A DNA stretch of 64,000 nt from Geomonas edaphica. GTDB taxonomy: Bacteria > Desulfobacterota > Desulfuromonadia > Geobacterales > Geobacteraceae. The translations under genes were made by a program, and so were the position numbers. Where the stretch lies: assembly GCF_004917075.1 (NCBI RefSeq), contig NZ_SSYB01000001.1, forward strand, positions 1,223,478-1,287,477, given 5' to 3'. The first letter of the stretch is position 1; every line of letters begins with the position of its first letter. Of the stretch, positions 16,745 through 25,361 are shown piece by piece. Under the pieces are notes generated by a model. That model made no database searches. It was not told the origin of the DNA and saw only the letters and a program-made list of their open reading frames with translations.

Positions 16745-17161
16745 CTAACGTTCCAGCGAGCGCATCGCGATATCGACCAGACGTTTGAATTCCGCGACTT
16801 CCACCTCTGACATATCGCGGGTCATCAGATCCACCACCTCGTCACTTTTTCTTTGCAGCAATTCCACGGTCGGAAGGGTCTTCTCGCTCAGAAAGATCTT
16901 TGACTGCCGCCGGTCCTGATCGCATGCGACGCGGTAGATGAGCCCGTCGCGCTCCATGCGGCTAAGCGTATTGGCCATGGTGGGCTGCTCGACCTGGATG
17001 TTTTTGCACAACTCGGCCTGCGTCTGCCCCCCTTCGTCGTCCAGACAACAAAGCACCGGGAGTTGTCCCTGCGTAACGCCATGCGGCTTCGTCTGTTCGT
17101 TGACTTTCGCCATGAGCATCCTTGCCAGGCGGTTGATCTTGTAACAGAGATTCTTATCCAC
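16745..17161 (-). CDS. MarR-family transcriptional regulator
   Basis: 138 residues. Winged helix-turn-helix with VTQGQLPVLCCLDDEGGQTQAELCKNIQ and the recognition helix EQPTMANTLSRMERDGLI, then the wing with DQDRRQSKIFLSEK, which is the classic MarR DR..S.I.LT pattern. Two adjacent Cys (LCC) and one in the HTH (ELCKN) could give redox sensitivity. The GTG at 17161 is chosen because AAGGAG sits nine bases upstream; a TTG at 17191 is also in frame and overlaps the stop of a tiny upstream frame. It lies between the flavoprotein and efflux operon, and two phased palindromes upstream of the flavoprotein are its likely operators. Confidence 0.85.
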   Translation of the reverse strand: MDKNLCYKINRLARMLMAKVNEQTKPHGVTQGQLPVLCCLDDEGGQTQAELCKNIQVEQPTMANTLSRMERDGLIYRVACDQDRRQSKIFLSEKTLPTVELLQRKSDEVVDLMTRDMSEVEVAEFKRLVDIAMRSLER

Positions 17162-17187
17162 TTCGTCATTCTCCTTCACCCGGTCGC

Positions 17188-17316
17188 TCAATCGTCATAA
17201 AAAAGCGCTTTGAGAGCAGCCGCCCAGTTGATCAAGTCGGACCGAAAAAGAAACGTTCCAGATACGGCGCGAGAGAGGGCCTGCGCCTCTTCTAACATGT
17301 CCCCAAACGTTTTCAT
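17188..17316 (-). CDS. Possible 42-residue leader peptide upstream of marR
   Basis: A 42-codon frame (begins MKTFGDMLEEAQALSRAVSG, ends ALKALFYDD) whose TGA overlaps the in-frame TTG of the MarR gene (ATTGA). It has no convincing ribosome site. It may be a real small protein coupled to marR, or chance. I recognise no family. Confidence 0.3.
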   Translation of the reverse strand: MKTFGDMLEEAQALSRAVSGTFLFRSDLINWAAALKALFYDD

Positions 17317-17409
17317 AGGCGATTTTTCTGACACCTGCCGGCATGTCACCGCTTCGGAGTTCTTGCCCGCGAAACCGGAGTAAGCTGCGCACCGCCCCCC
17401 CAACTACAA

Positions 17410-17437
17410 AAGCGCCCCCGGCCATACCGGGAGCGCT
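17410..17437 (-). terminator. Intrinsic terminator after the flavoprotein gene
   Basis: AAGCGC..CCGG stem with CCGG..GCGCTT and a short T-run on the minus strand, 26 bases after the stop. Confidence 0.75.
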
Positions 17438-17462
17438 TCTGAATGACATATGTTTAAACGTC

Positions 17463-18821
17463 TCACGCGCAGCCGTGAATAGCCTGCAGGATGTTCTTCG
17501 AGTGAGTCGGATGAACGTGGACCGTGGCACCCACCTGCTGCAGCGTCAGGCCGTTTTCTACCGCCAGTGCCAATTCGTGGATCATTTCCGTCGCCGCCTC
17601 GCCTACGATGACCGCTCCGGCAAGCTCCGCGGTCTCCTCTTTGACGAAAAGCTTCACGAAGGCAGGGGCGACCTTGTCGACCACCGAGCGGCCATTGGGT
17701 ACCTGCGGGAAGGTGTAGGCCTTCACCCCGGCCCCTTCGCACGATGCCCCAACGGCGGCCACCTCGGGATGAGTGAAGGCCACCCGGGGCACTGCCAGCT
17801 GGTTCAGGGTGCCATGTCCCCCCTTCAGCAGGTTCTGAACCAACAGTTGCGCTTGCTTTTCCGCGGCATGGGCCAAGGTCAGTCCGCCGGCCACATCACC
17901 TACGGCGTAGATACCCGGGGCCCCGGTTTCCATCAGCTTGTTGACCTTTATGGCGCCCCCTTCCGTCCGCACTCCGGCAGCTTCAAGGTTAAGCCCCTCG
18001 ATATTGGCGCAGCGCCCGATGCCGACCAGCACCTTGTCGATGTCGTCGATGACCTCGCCATTTTTAAATGCCACGCTGACCTTGCCTTCCTTGACGGTGA
18101 TCCGCTCTATGGCCGTGCCGGTCTTCACCTTGATCCCTTGAGTTTCAAACGCAGCCTGCAGAGCCTTGCCTGCCTCGGCATCCTCCCTTGGCAGCAGCGA
18201 TTCCATCGCCTCGGCGATAATGACGTCACTGCCGAAGGTGTTGTAAAGAGTGGCGAACTCGCACCCGATTGCGCCACCTCCGACGATAAGGAGCTTCTCC
18301 GGCAGTTCCGTGTTGACCAACATCTGGTCGCTGGAAAGGATGTGCTTGCCGTCGAAGGGCGCGATGCAGAGTTCCTTGGGCCTGGAGCCGGTGGCGATGA
18401 TGATCGTCTCACCGCGAAGCATTTCCCTGGTGCCGTCATTGCGATTGATGGCGATCACGCGGTCCGATTCGAAAGATCCCTTGCCGCGAAAGCGGCTTAT
18501 CCCGGCCTGGTCAAGCATCCCCTGCACCGCGCCGCGCAACATGGCGAGATCCCCATCGGTGACGGCGCGAATTTTTACCAGGTCAACCGGCCCCACCAGC
18601 AGGTCCAGTCCATACTTCGCAGCATCTTTGGCATATCGGTAAGCGGTAGCGGCCTTCAGCAGCGACTTGGTCGGCATGCAGCCGCGGTTCAGACAGGTGC
18701 CGCCGAAAGATTCCGGTTCCTCCTGAATCATCGCGACACTTTTCCCGGCCTTGCTCAACATGATCCCCGCGTTTATGCCGCCGGGCCCTCCGCCGATAAT
18801 GACAACATCAAAGTCTTGCAC
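17463..18821 (-). CDS. Dihydrolipoamide dehydrogenase-like FAD/NAD-dependent disulfide oxidoreductase
   Basis: 452 residues. FAD-binding VVIIGGGPGGINAG at the N-terminus, the redox disulfide CLNRGC (GGTCLNRGCMPTK, about 43-48), NAD-binding LLIVGGGAIGCEFA near 172 and a C-terminal dimerisation domain. The catalytic His is present in HVHPTHSKN, but the Glu that normally pairs with it (HPTxxE in dihydrolipoamide dehydrogenase) reads Lys. So it may not be a true lipoamide dehydrogenase; a related disulfide or metal(loid) reductase is possible. GTG start with GGAGG just upstream. It is alone, not next to 2-oxoacid dehydrogenase genes. Its promoter carries two palindromes that suggest control by the nearby MarR protein. 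Confidence 0.82.
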   Translation of the reverse strand: MQDFDVVIIGGGPGGINAGIMLSKAGKSVAMIQEEPESFGGTCLNRGCMPTKSLLKAATAYRYAKDAAKYGLDLLVGPVDLVKIRAVTDGDLAMLRGAVQGMLDQAGISRFRGKGSFESDRVIAINRNDGTREMLRGETIIIATGSRPKELCIAPFDGKHILSSDQMLVNTELPEKLLIVGGGAIGCEFATLYNTFGSDVIIAEAMESLLPREDAEAGKALQAAFETQGIKVKTGTAIERITVKEGKVSVAFKNGEVIDDIDKVLVGIGRCANIEGLNLEAAGVRTEGGAIKVNKLMETGAPGIYAVGDVAGGLTLAHAAEKQAQLLVQNLLKGGHGTLNQLAVPRVAFTHPEVAAVGASCEGAGVKAYTFPQVPNGRSVVDKVAPAFVKLFVKEETAELAGAVIVGEAATEMIHELALAVENGLTLQQVGATVHVHPTHSKNILQAIHGCA

Positions 18822-18876
18822 GCATCCTCCCTTTTGGTTCGTTCTGGTTGCCTTCCGATCTGGACGGCTGCAAATA

Positions 18877-18919
18877 CATAGCGGGCTATAGAAATATATA
18901 GCCAGCTATATTTTGTCAA
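18877..18919 (-). promoter_or_regulatory. Promoter of the flavoprotein gene with two phased palindromic operators
   Basis: On the minus strand TTGACA (18914-18919) is followed 15-17 bases later by an AT-rich TATATT-like -10. Two near-palindromes, CATAGCGGGCTATA (18877-18890) and TATAGCCAGCTATA (18897-18910), are centred exactly 20 bases apart and cover the spacer and -10. This is a typical repressor layout; the MarR gene downstream is the candidate regulator. Confidence 0.65.
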
Positions 18920-19089
18920 GCAGAAACCGGAAAGCGGACCGTGATGGGCGCACAGCGGCTCCCCTCTCCCCTTCGGAACTATAGACGTCGAAAGCGGAAG
19001 ATCATGCCCGTCTGGAACCGAAATCTCGTTGTTTCTGCTTGCGCAGACGCGTCGGTTGATAGTACGCTCGTCAGCGCCTCTATCTCTTC

Positions 19090-20847
19090 ATGACAAACTG
19101 TTTGCTCCACCTCACTCAGGAGAACCAGCTCCACTTGATTCGTTCCCGGTACACGATGGCTTACCTCCTATCTTACATGCGACGCTTCTTGCCGGCCCTT
19201 CTCTTGCCGGCCCTGCTACTGCTCGTGCCGTGCTCCGGATGGGCTGCGGCGGGCGGGACCATCGTCGTCGGCGGCGATCACAACTATCCCCCTTATGAGT
19301 TCATCGACAAGGACGGCCACCCTGCCGGTTTCAACGTCGACCTCACCCGCGCCATTGCCGAGGTGATGGGGATGACGGTGGAGATCCGCCTGGGCCGCTG
19401 GGAGGAGATGCGCCGGGCGCTGCAGACGGGCGAGGTGGACATCCTCCAGGGGATGGTCCAGGCGGAGGTGCGCGCCAAGGATTACGAGTTCTCGCCGCCC
19501 CACTCCATCATCAACCAATCGGTGTTCGCCCGCCGCGGCACAAAGCCGGTCCGCGACCTGAACGACTTGAAGGGAAAGGATGTCCTCGTACAAAACGGCG
19601 GCATGATGCACGACTACCTCCTGGAAAAGAACATCGGCGCCAGGATCTTCCCGGTCGACACCCACGTGGACGCCCTGCGCCAGTTAGCCGCCGGAAAGCA
19701 CGACTACGCTCTGGTCGGCAACCTTCCCGGGCTATACCTGAGCCGCGAGTTCGGCCTCTCCAATATCGTCCCGGTGGGGAGGCTCTTCGCCGGTCAGCCG
19801 TATGCCTATGCGGTCAAAAGGGGTAACGACCAGATCCTTTCGCAGTTCAGCGAAGGGCTCACCATCCTGAAAAACACCGGGCGCTACGAGAAGATCCACG
19901 ACAAGTGGCTCGGCGCGCTGGAACCAAGCCCCGTCTCCTGGCGCAAAATCGTCACATACGCCGCCATCACGGCGCTGCCGCTTTTGCTTCTACTGAGCGC
20001 CATCGGTTACATCAACCGCACGCTCAAAATGGAGATCGCACACCGCACCCGCGAGATGCAGTTGCAGCAGCAGCAACTGATCCAGGCGGACAAGATGGCG
20101 TCGCTTGGCATCCTCGTGTCCGGGATAGCGCACGAGATCAACAACCCCACCGGGCTTTTGCTCTACAACCTCCCGGTACTGAAGAAGATCTTCCGTTCGG
20201 CCGAAGAGCACCTTGAGGAAAGGTTCCGGCAGGAAGGGGATTTCATGATCGGCGGGCTACGCTACTCACAGTTCCGCGAGGACATCCCGCTACTCATAGA
20301 CGAGATGCAGGACGGGGCGACGCGCATCAAGCGCATCGTGGAGGACTTGAAGGACTTCGCACGCAAGGACACCTCGGAGATGGACCAGTCGGTGCTCTTA
20401 AACGACGTAGTCAGGGCGGCGCTAAGGCTCGTGGACAACTCGATCCGCAAGACCACCGGCAACGTCGTCACCAACCTTGCCGACGGACTTCCGGCGGTCC
20501 GGGGCAACGCCCAGCGCATTGAGCAGGTGGTGGTGAACCTCATTCTCAACGCCTGCCAGGCGCTCCCAGATCCGGCAAAGGGGATCTTCCTCACCACCGG
20601 TTACGATCCCGAACTCAAAGAGGTCCTTTTGCTGGTCCGGGACGAGGGAGTCGGCATCCCTAAGGAAGACCTCTCCCGCATCGCCGATCCGTTCTTCACA
20701 ACAAAACGTGAGACGGGAGGAACCGGGCTCGGGCTCTCGGTTTCGGCGTCCATCATCAAGGAGCATGAGGGGACCATGATATTCGAATCGCGGCCAGGCG
20801 AAGGGACCACGGTACGGGTGGCGCTTCCCGCCCTGCAAGGAGCATGA
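19090..20847 (+). CDS. Sensor histidine kinase with periplasmic solute-binding (SBP_bac_3) sensor domain
   Basis: 585 residues. Signal/TM region (about 23-54), a family-3 solute-binding domain (about 57-275; VGGDHNYPPYEFIDKDGHPAGFNVDLTRA is the typical ligand-lobe start), TM (about 284-310), HisKA with His348 in SGIAHEINNPTG, and HATPase with DEGVGIPKED, DPFFTTK and GTGLGLS. The sensor looks like an amino-acid or organic-acid binder fused to a DctB-type kinase. The gene overlaps the sigma-54 regulator by 4 bases, so they form a pair. No start has a good ribosome site; ATG 19156 or 19177 would begin the signal peptide more directly. Confidence 0.88.
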   Translation: MTNCLLHLTQENQLHLIRSRYTMAYLLSYMRRFLPALLLPALLLLVPCSGWAAAGGTIVVGGDHNYPPYEFIDKDGHPAGFNVDLTRAIAEVMGMTVEIRLGRWEEMRRALQTGEVDILQGMVQAEVRAKDYEFSPPHSIINQSVFARRGTKPVRDLNDLKGKDVLVQNGGMMHDYLLEKNIGARIFPVDTHVDALRQLAAGKHDYALVGNLPGLYLSREFGLSNIVPVGRLFAGQPYAYAVKRGNDQILSQFSEGLTILKNTGRYEKIHDKWLGALEPSPVSWRKIVTYAAITALPLLLLLSAIGYINRTLKMEIAHRTREMQLQQQQLIQADKMASLGILVSGIAHEINNPTGLLLYNLPVLKKIFRSAEEHLEERFRQEGDFMIGGLRYSQFREDIPLLIDEMQDGATRIKRIVEDLKDFARKDTSEMDQSVLLNDVVRAALRLVDNSIRKTTGNVVTNLADGLPAVRGNAQRIEQVVVNLILNACQALPDPAKGIFLTTGYDPELKEVLLLVRDEGVGIPKEDLSRIADPFFTTKRETGGTGLGLSVSASIIKEHEGTMIFESRPGEGTTVRVALPALQGA

Positions 20848-22271
20848 GCATGATCGAGTCACTCACCCCATCCTTCGAGATCCTTCTCGTGGACGACGAA
20901 GAAGCGTGGCTGCGCAGCATCAGCATGACGCTCGCCATGTCCGGAGGCATCAACAACGTGGTGCGCTGCTCGGATAGCCGGAAGGTCCTGGAGCTGCTCC
21001 GGTCACGCCCCATCGGCCTCGTCCTTCTCGACCTGAACATGCCGCACCTCTCAGGACAGGACCTGCTCCCAACCATCATCGAACAGCATCCGGACGTCCC
21101 GGTCATCGTGCTGAGCGGGCTGAACCAGGTCTCCGTCGCCGTTGAGTGCATGCAGAAGGGGGCCTTCGACTTCTTCGTGAAGACCGTGGAGGAGGAACGC
21201 CTGATTCAGGGAATCCACCGCGCCATCCGCATGATCGACCTGCAGCGTGAAAACTCCGAGATGAAGTCCCGGATCCTGAGCGACCGGTTGGAACACGCCG
21301 AGGCCTTCGCCGATATCCTTACGGCCGATCGCGCCATGCTCTCGATCTTCCGCTACATCGAGGCCGTGGCCGGGAGCAGTCAGCCGATTCTGATCACGGG
21401 GGAAAGCGGCGTGGGGAAGGAACTCGTCGCACGGGCGGTCCACAAGGTAAGCCGCCGCCCGGGGCAACTGGTCTCGGTGAACGTGGCGGGGCTCGACGAC
21501 CAGATTTTCAGCGACACGCTCTTCGGCCACACAAGAGGTGCCTTCACCGGGGCTGAACTTCCTCGCAGCGGGATGATCGAACGGGCGGCGGACGGAACCC
21601 TGTTCCTGGACGAAATCGGGGACCTCGCCATCACCTCGCAGGTCAAACTGCTGCGTCTGCTGCAGGAAGGCGAGTACTTCTCCCTCGGCAGCGACGTGCC
21701 GAAGCGGATGAACGCACGGGTGGTCGTGGCGACGCATCACGACCTGGCCGCCAAGCAGGCCGCCGGAGAGTTCCGTAAGGACTTCTACTACCGTCTGTGC
21801 GGTCACCACATACACATCCCGGCATTGAGGGAGCGCCCGGACGACATCCCGCTCCTCTTCGACCACTTCCTGGACGAGGCCGCCCGGGAGCTCAACAAGA
21901 AAAAACCCACCGTCCCGAAGGAACTCCCCGTTTTGCTGACCAACTACTCCTTCCCGGGCAACGTGCGCGAGTTGCGGGCGCTGGTGTACGACGCGATGAG
22001 CCGCCACGAGGCGCACATGCTCTCCATGGAGACCTTCAAAAGGGTGCTGGGGAAAGACCGGAACCCGCCGGTGCGTCTTGACGCGCATGGACAACGGAGC
22101 GTTTTCGTCCCTACCGAACCGCTGCCGCCCCTGCACGAGGTAAGCGATCTTCTGGTTGCCGAAGCGATGCGCCGGGCTGAGGGAAACCAGTCCATCGCCT
22201 GCCGGCTCATCGGCATCTCACAACCCGCGCTGAGCAAACGCCTTAAAAAGACAGGCGATTCCTCACCGTAA
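20844..22271 (+). CDS. Sigma-54-dependent response regulator (NtrC/DctD type)
   Basis: 475 residues. Receiver (about 12-125; acceptor Asp63 in LVLLDLNMP), AAA+ sigma-54 interaction domain (about 150-385) with Walker A GESGVGKE, the sigma-54 contact loop GAFTGA, Walker B LFLDEIGDL and an arginine-finger region, and a C-terminal Fis-type helix-turn-helix (EGNQSIACRLIGISQPALSKRLKK). All activator motifs are intact. It is coupled to the kinase upstream, and a -24/-12 promoter lies just downstream in front of the dicarboxylate symporter, so that transporter is the obvious target. Confidence 0.92.
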   Translation: MSMIESLTPSFEILLVDDEEAWLRSISMTLAMSGGINNVVRCSDSRKVLELLRSRPIGLVLLDLNMPHLSGQDLLPTIIEQHPDVPVIVLSGLNQVSVAVECMQKGAFDFFVKTVEEERLIQGIHRAIRMIDLQRENSEMKSRILSDRLEHAEAFADILTADRAMLSIFRYIEAVAGSSQPILITGESGVGKELVARAVHKVSRRPGQLVSVNVAGLDDQIFSDTLFGHTRGAFTGAELPRSGMIERAADGTLFLDEIGDLAITSQVKLLRLLQEGEYFSLGSDVPKRMNARVVVATHHDLAAKQAAGEFRKDFYYRLCGHHIHIPALRERPDDIPLLFDHFLDEAARELNKKKPTVPKELPVLLTNYSFPGNVRELRALVYDAMSRHEAHMLSMETFKRVLGKDRNPPVRLDAHGQRSVFVPTEPLPPLHEVSDLLVAEAMRRAEGNQSIACRLIGISQPALSKRLKKTGDSSP

Positions 22272-22355
22272 TCATCATCACCCAACGTGGTTCTACCCTC
22301 TCGCGCCGCATCAGCGGCCGTGAGAGAGTCCGCGGCCACCCCCACCACGAAAACC

Positions 22356-22459
22356 CCTATAACCTGCGCATTTCCTATAACCTTCAGAAATCCGCTTCAA
22401 CCACCTGGAATCAAAAAGAAAGCCAGCCGCACACGCCACCTTGCCGCGTACAGGTTATA
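22356..22459. promoter_or_regulatory. Three upstream repeats, candidate activator sites for the symporter promoter
   Basis: CCTATAACCT occurs at 22356 and 22374 (18 bases apart) and its inverted form CAGGTTATA at 22451-22459. They lie 80-180 bases upstream of the -24/-12 promoter, the normal range for enhancer sites of a sigma-54 activator. Confidence 0.55.
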
Positions 22460-22537
22460 CCCCCCTGCGCACCTCCTACCTTGCCCGTATTCTCGGGAAC
22501 TCCCGCAATTACGGCAAATTACCTTTTAGACGTCATG

Positions 22538-22554
22538 TTGGCAGTTCTCTTGCT
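22538..22554 (+). promoter_or_regulatory. Sigma-54 (-24/-12) promoter of the dicarboxylate symporter gene
   Basis: TTGGCAGTTCTCTTGCT matches TTGGCAC-N4-TTGCW with exactly 10 bases between the GG and GC doublets. Predicted transcription start is about 22566, some 80 bases before the ATG. Confidence 0.8.
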
Positions 22555-22647
22555 ATCAGAGGGGTACTGCAGGATCTAGAAAAGTATTTTATGAAAAGCT
22601 GTGACATGGGGACAAACAATGCAATTCAACCTGAAGGAGACCGCGGT

Positions 22648-23937
22648 ATGAAAAAGAACAAACTGACCCTGTACATCATGGTGGCGATGATCCTCGGTAT
22701 CGTCGTCGGCTACTTCTGTAACCTTTACGCGCCCGACGCCAAGGCCGCCAAAACCATTGCAGGGTACTTCGACATCATCTCGTCGGTCTTTCTGCGTCTG
22801 ATCAAGATGATCATCGCGCCGCTGGTCTTCGGGACCATCGTCTCCGGCATCGCAGGCAACGGCGACTCGAAAGCCATCGGTCGGATCGGTGTGCGCGCCA
22901 TGGGCTGGTTCCTGTGTGCCTCGGTGATCTCCCTCGTGCTGGGCATGACGTTCGTCAACCTGTTCCAGCCCGGCGTCGGCACGTCCCTCCCTGCCCCGGC
23001 CACCGGTGCCGCCACCAATCTCAACGTTGCCGCGCTCAACTTCAAGGATTTCGTCACCAACATCTTCCCGACCAGCTTCCTCGATGCCATGGCGAAGAAC
23101 TCGATCCTGCAGATCCTGATCTTCTCGGTTTTCTTCGGGTTTGCCATCGCCTCGTTCAAGGATGACGCCACCAAGACCGTCGTCGCCTTCGTAAAAGAGC
23201 TGGTAAACATCATGCTGAAGGTCACCGACTATGTCATGCGCTTCGCCCCGCTCGGTGTTTTCGCCGCAATGGCTTCCTGCATCACGGTGCAGGGGCTTGG
23301 CGTGCTCACCACCTACGGCAAGTTCATCGGTAGTTTCTACATCGGGCTCGTCGTGCTCTGGGCCGTGCTGATCGGGGCAGGCTACCTGTTCCTGCGTAAC
23401 TCCACCTGGACGCTCCTGAAGCTCATCCGTGAACCGATGATGATTGCCTTCTCCACCGCGAGCAGCGAGGCGGCCTATCCCCAGACCCTGGAATCCCTTG
23501 AGCGCTTTGGCGTGAAGGAAAAGGTGTCCGGTTTCGTGCTGCCGCTTGGCTACTCCTTCAATCTGGACGGGTCCATGATGTATCAGGCCTTCGCCGTCAT
23601 CTTCATCGCCCAGGTTTACAACATCGAACTTTCCATCTCCAAGCAGATCGCCCTTCTCCTCGTCATGATGCTTACCAGCAAGGGTATGGCGGGTGTTGCG
23701 CGTGCCTCCCTGGTCGTGGTTGCCGCGACGCTCCCCATGTTCAACCTCCCGGAAGCGGGCCTGCTGCTCATCATGGGGATCGACCAGTTCCTCGACATGG
23801 GGCGCACCGCGACCAACGTAATCGGTAACAGCATCGCCACCGCCGTCGTCGCGAAGTGGGAGGGAGACCTGGGAGCGGAGCCGGAGACTGCGGATGAAGA
23901 AGACGCCCTGCTAGTTCCCGTTCCGGTGCAGGATTAG
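22648..23937 (+). CDS. Dicarboxylate/amino acid:cation symporter (DctA/GltP family)
   Basis: 429 residues, eight or so hydrophobic segments and the family core: the serine-rich reentrant loop AFSTASSEAAYPQTLE (about 270-285), NLDGSMMYQ (about 305) and a C-terminal MGIDQFLDMGRTATNVIGNSIAT (about 370-395). The family takes up C4-dicarboxylates or glutamate with H+ or Na+. The preceding two-component pair and sigma-54 promoter fit substrate-induced uptake. The start at 22648 is set by AAGGAG eight bases upstream. Dicarboxylate uptake suits a respiring Geobacter-type cell, but glutamate or aspartate cannot be excluded. Confidence 0.92.
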   Translation: MKKNKLTLYIMVAMILGIVVGYFCNLYAPDAKAAKTIAGYFDIISSVFLRLIKMIIAPLVFGTIVSGIAGNGDSKAIGRIGVRAMGWFLCASVISLVLGMTFVNLFQPGVGTSLPAPATGAATNLNVAALNFKDFVTNIFPTSFLDAMAKNSILQILIFSVFFGFAIASFKDDATKTVVAFVKELVNIMLKVTDYVMRFAPLGVFAAMASCITVQGLGVLTTYGKFIGSFYIGLVVLWAVLIGAGYLFLRNSTWTLLKLIREPMMIAFSTASSEAAYPQTLESLERFGVKEKVSGFVLPLGYSFNLDGSMMYQAFAVIFIAQVYNIELSISKQIALLLVMMLTSKGMAGVARASLVVVAATLPMFNLPEAGLLLIMGIDQFLDMGRTATNVIGNSIATAVVAKWEGDLGAEPETADEEDALLVPVPVQD

Positions 23938-23994
23938 TCCTGGCGTAAAGGTGGGTTAACTGCCACGGGCCAATCTCCAATGGCCGCAAGACGT

Positions 23995-24026
23995 AAAAAG
24001 GCGCCTGGTGAAAACCAGGCGCCTTT
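23995..24026. terminator. Bidirectional terminator
   Basis: GGCGCCTGG, TGAAAA loop, CCAGGCGCC between convergent genes, with TTT on the plus side and TTTTT on the minus side. Confidence 0.85.
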
Positions 24027-24038
24027 GTCATTCAAGGT

Positions 24039-25241
24039 CTATTTGACGGGAAACTGCGTCCTTTGCCCTTGCGGCGTGCTAAGGATCGTCACGAGTTCGT
24101 TACGCAACTGGTTGATCCTCTCCATGAGGGCCGCGGTGTTGGCATTGTTGTTGTTCTTAATTAACAATGCGTTGTTGTCGTCGTTATGCTTTATGTCCGC
24201 GTGTTGCGCATACAGGGTGGTGAAGCCGCTGTCGATACTGCCCGCGGTCTTTTGCAGACATGAAAGCGTCGATGACTGCAATGCGCTTTCCTCGCTTTTG
24301 AGTATCTCATCGACCGTGGTGTAGGCTATTTCCAAAATCGACGCCGCTGTCTCAAAGACGAGACATACTACGCTGCCGTTTCCGCCAAACCCCAGTGCCA
24401 CCGCAGTCTGTTCGCACCCGGTTCCCGACATGCCGGCCAATCCACGTGCCGTGACGGAAACCTGTCTCAATATGCCGGCCGCAAGGTCGAGCCCAGGAGT
24501 CGTAGCAGGTGCCTCACAGCCGCTGGGTACGGTTTGAGCCGAGAGGGAGACTAAGGCCTGCGGCGAAGCGGCGTTCAGCTCTTCCAAGTCACCATTCACC
24601 TTGTGAAGCTCGCCCTCAAGTGAACCGTAGGCCTGATCCATCGGTGCAGCTTCCGCCTCCATCTCCAACCGCTCCGCATCGGTAACCGCTTCATCAGCGT
24701 TACAGATCTGGTCACATTCGAGGCCGTCCTGTCCCTTCCCCTTGTTTTTCTTCAAGGGATTGCAGGCCTGCTTGTTGTTATTGCCGTCCAGATCGATTGC
24801 AGCACATTTCGCGTTGGAGTTGCCCTGGTCATAGTCGCAGATGCCGTCGTTGTTGATGAGATCGTCCTGGGCCGTGAGTGGCACCCGATAGCACACGCCC
24901 TTGTTCGACTTGGCCTCGCTCTTTGCCAGCTTCTTGAAGTCGCTCGCACCGTTTTTGTTTTTGGAGCGATCCGTCTTCATCTTCATCCCTTTCATCTGCC
25001 CGCGCTGACCGGTCGTAAGCTTATCCCCCAGCAGCGTCCCTTCCTGAAAAAGGCCTGTCATGAACTCGATCTGGCTTGCAACACCGTCATGTTTGCACTT
25101 GAGCTTTTCGTAGACGTCGGCTTGATCGCACGATGCCGCTGCAGGCGGGCTCGCCCAAGCTACTGCGTTGAGACCAATGAGCAGGACGTAAATGAGGACG
25201 GAGCCCAAAAACGCAGAGGTCACGAATCGGTTCAGTTTCAT
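24039..25241 (-). CDS. Secreted protein of unknown function with acidic repeat-like loops, riboswitch-controlled
   Basis: 400 residues. Signal peptide with a hydrophobic core (SAFLGSVLIYVLLIGLNAVAWA). The mature part has an Asp/Asn-rich segment with loop patterns like NNDGICDYDQGNSNAKC and DLDGNNNKQAC, which resemble calcium-binding loops, and about eleven cysteines, so a disulfide-bonded extracellular protein is likely. A Gln/Asn-rich C-terminus (DIKHNDDNNALLIKNNNNAN) precedes a helical end. I do not recognise the family. The start at 25241 is set by AAAGGAG eight bases upstream. A promoter, candidate GEMM riboswitch and terminator lie immediately upstream, implying control by a cyclic dinucleotide. 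Confidence 0.7.
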   Translation of the reverse strand: MKLNRFVTSAFLGSVLIYVLLIGLNAVAWASPPAAASCDQADVYEKLKCKHDGVASQIEFMTGLFQEGTLLGDKLTTGQRGQMKGMKMKTDRSKNKNGASDFKKLAKSEAKSNKGVCYRVPLTAQDDLINNDGICDYDQGNSNAKCAAIDLDGNNNKQACNPLKKNKGKGQDGLECDQICNADEAVTDAERLEMEAEAAPMDQAYGSLEGELHKVNGDLEELNAASPQALVSLSAQTVPSGCEAPATTPGLDLAAGILRQVSVTARGLAGMSGTGCEQTAVALGFGGNGSVVCLVFETAASILEIAYTTVDEILKSEESALQSSTLSCLQKTAGSIDSGFTTLYAQHADIKHNDDNNALLIKNNNNANTAALMERINQLRNELVTILSTPQGQRTQFPVK

Positions 25242-25316
25242 GCCTGTTCTCCTTTTTTGCAGCGAGGTGTGGAGTATGTGCAGTTCCGGAGCATGCGGTT
25301 TCCGCAAAGGCAAGAC

Positions 25317-25361
25317 AAAAAAATGCCGGGCGCTAGATGCCTCCTGCAAAGGAAGCTCCGG
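25317..25361 (-). terminator. Riboswitch-linked intrinsic terminator
   Basis: GCCGG...CCGGC stem with an internal CCT-TTGC-AGG hairpin and seven T on the minus strand. It begins at the last bases of the riboswitch aptamer and ends 75 bases before the ATG, so it is probably the expression platform. Confidence 0.7.

Noticed and set aside
17343-18881. A 512-codon plus-strand frame over the flavoprotein gene
   Set aside because: The minus strand has intact FAD, disulfide and NAD motifs; the plus frame has none.
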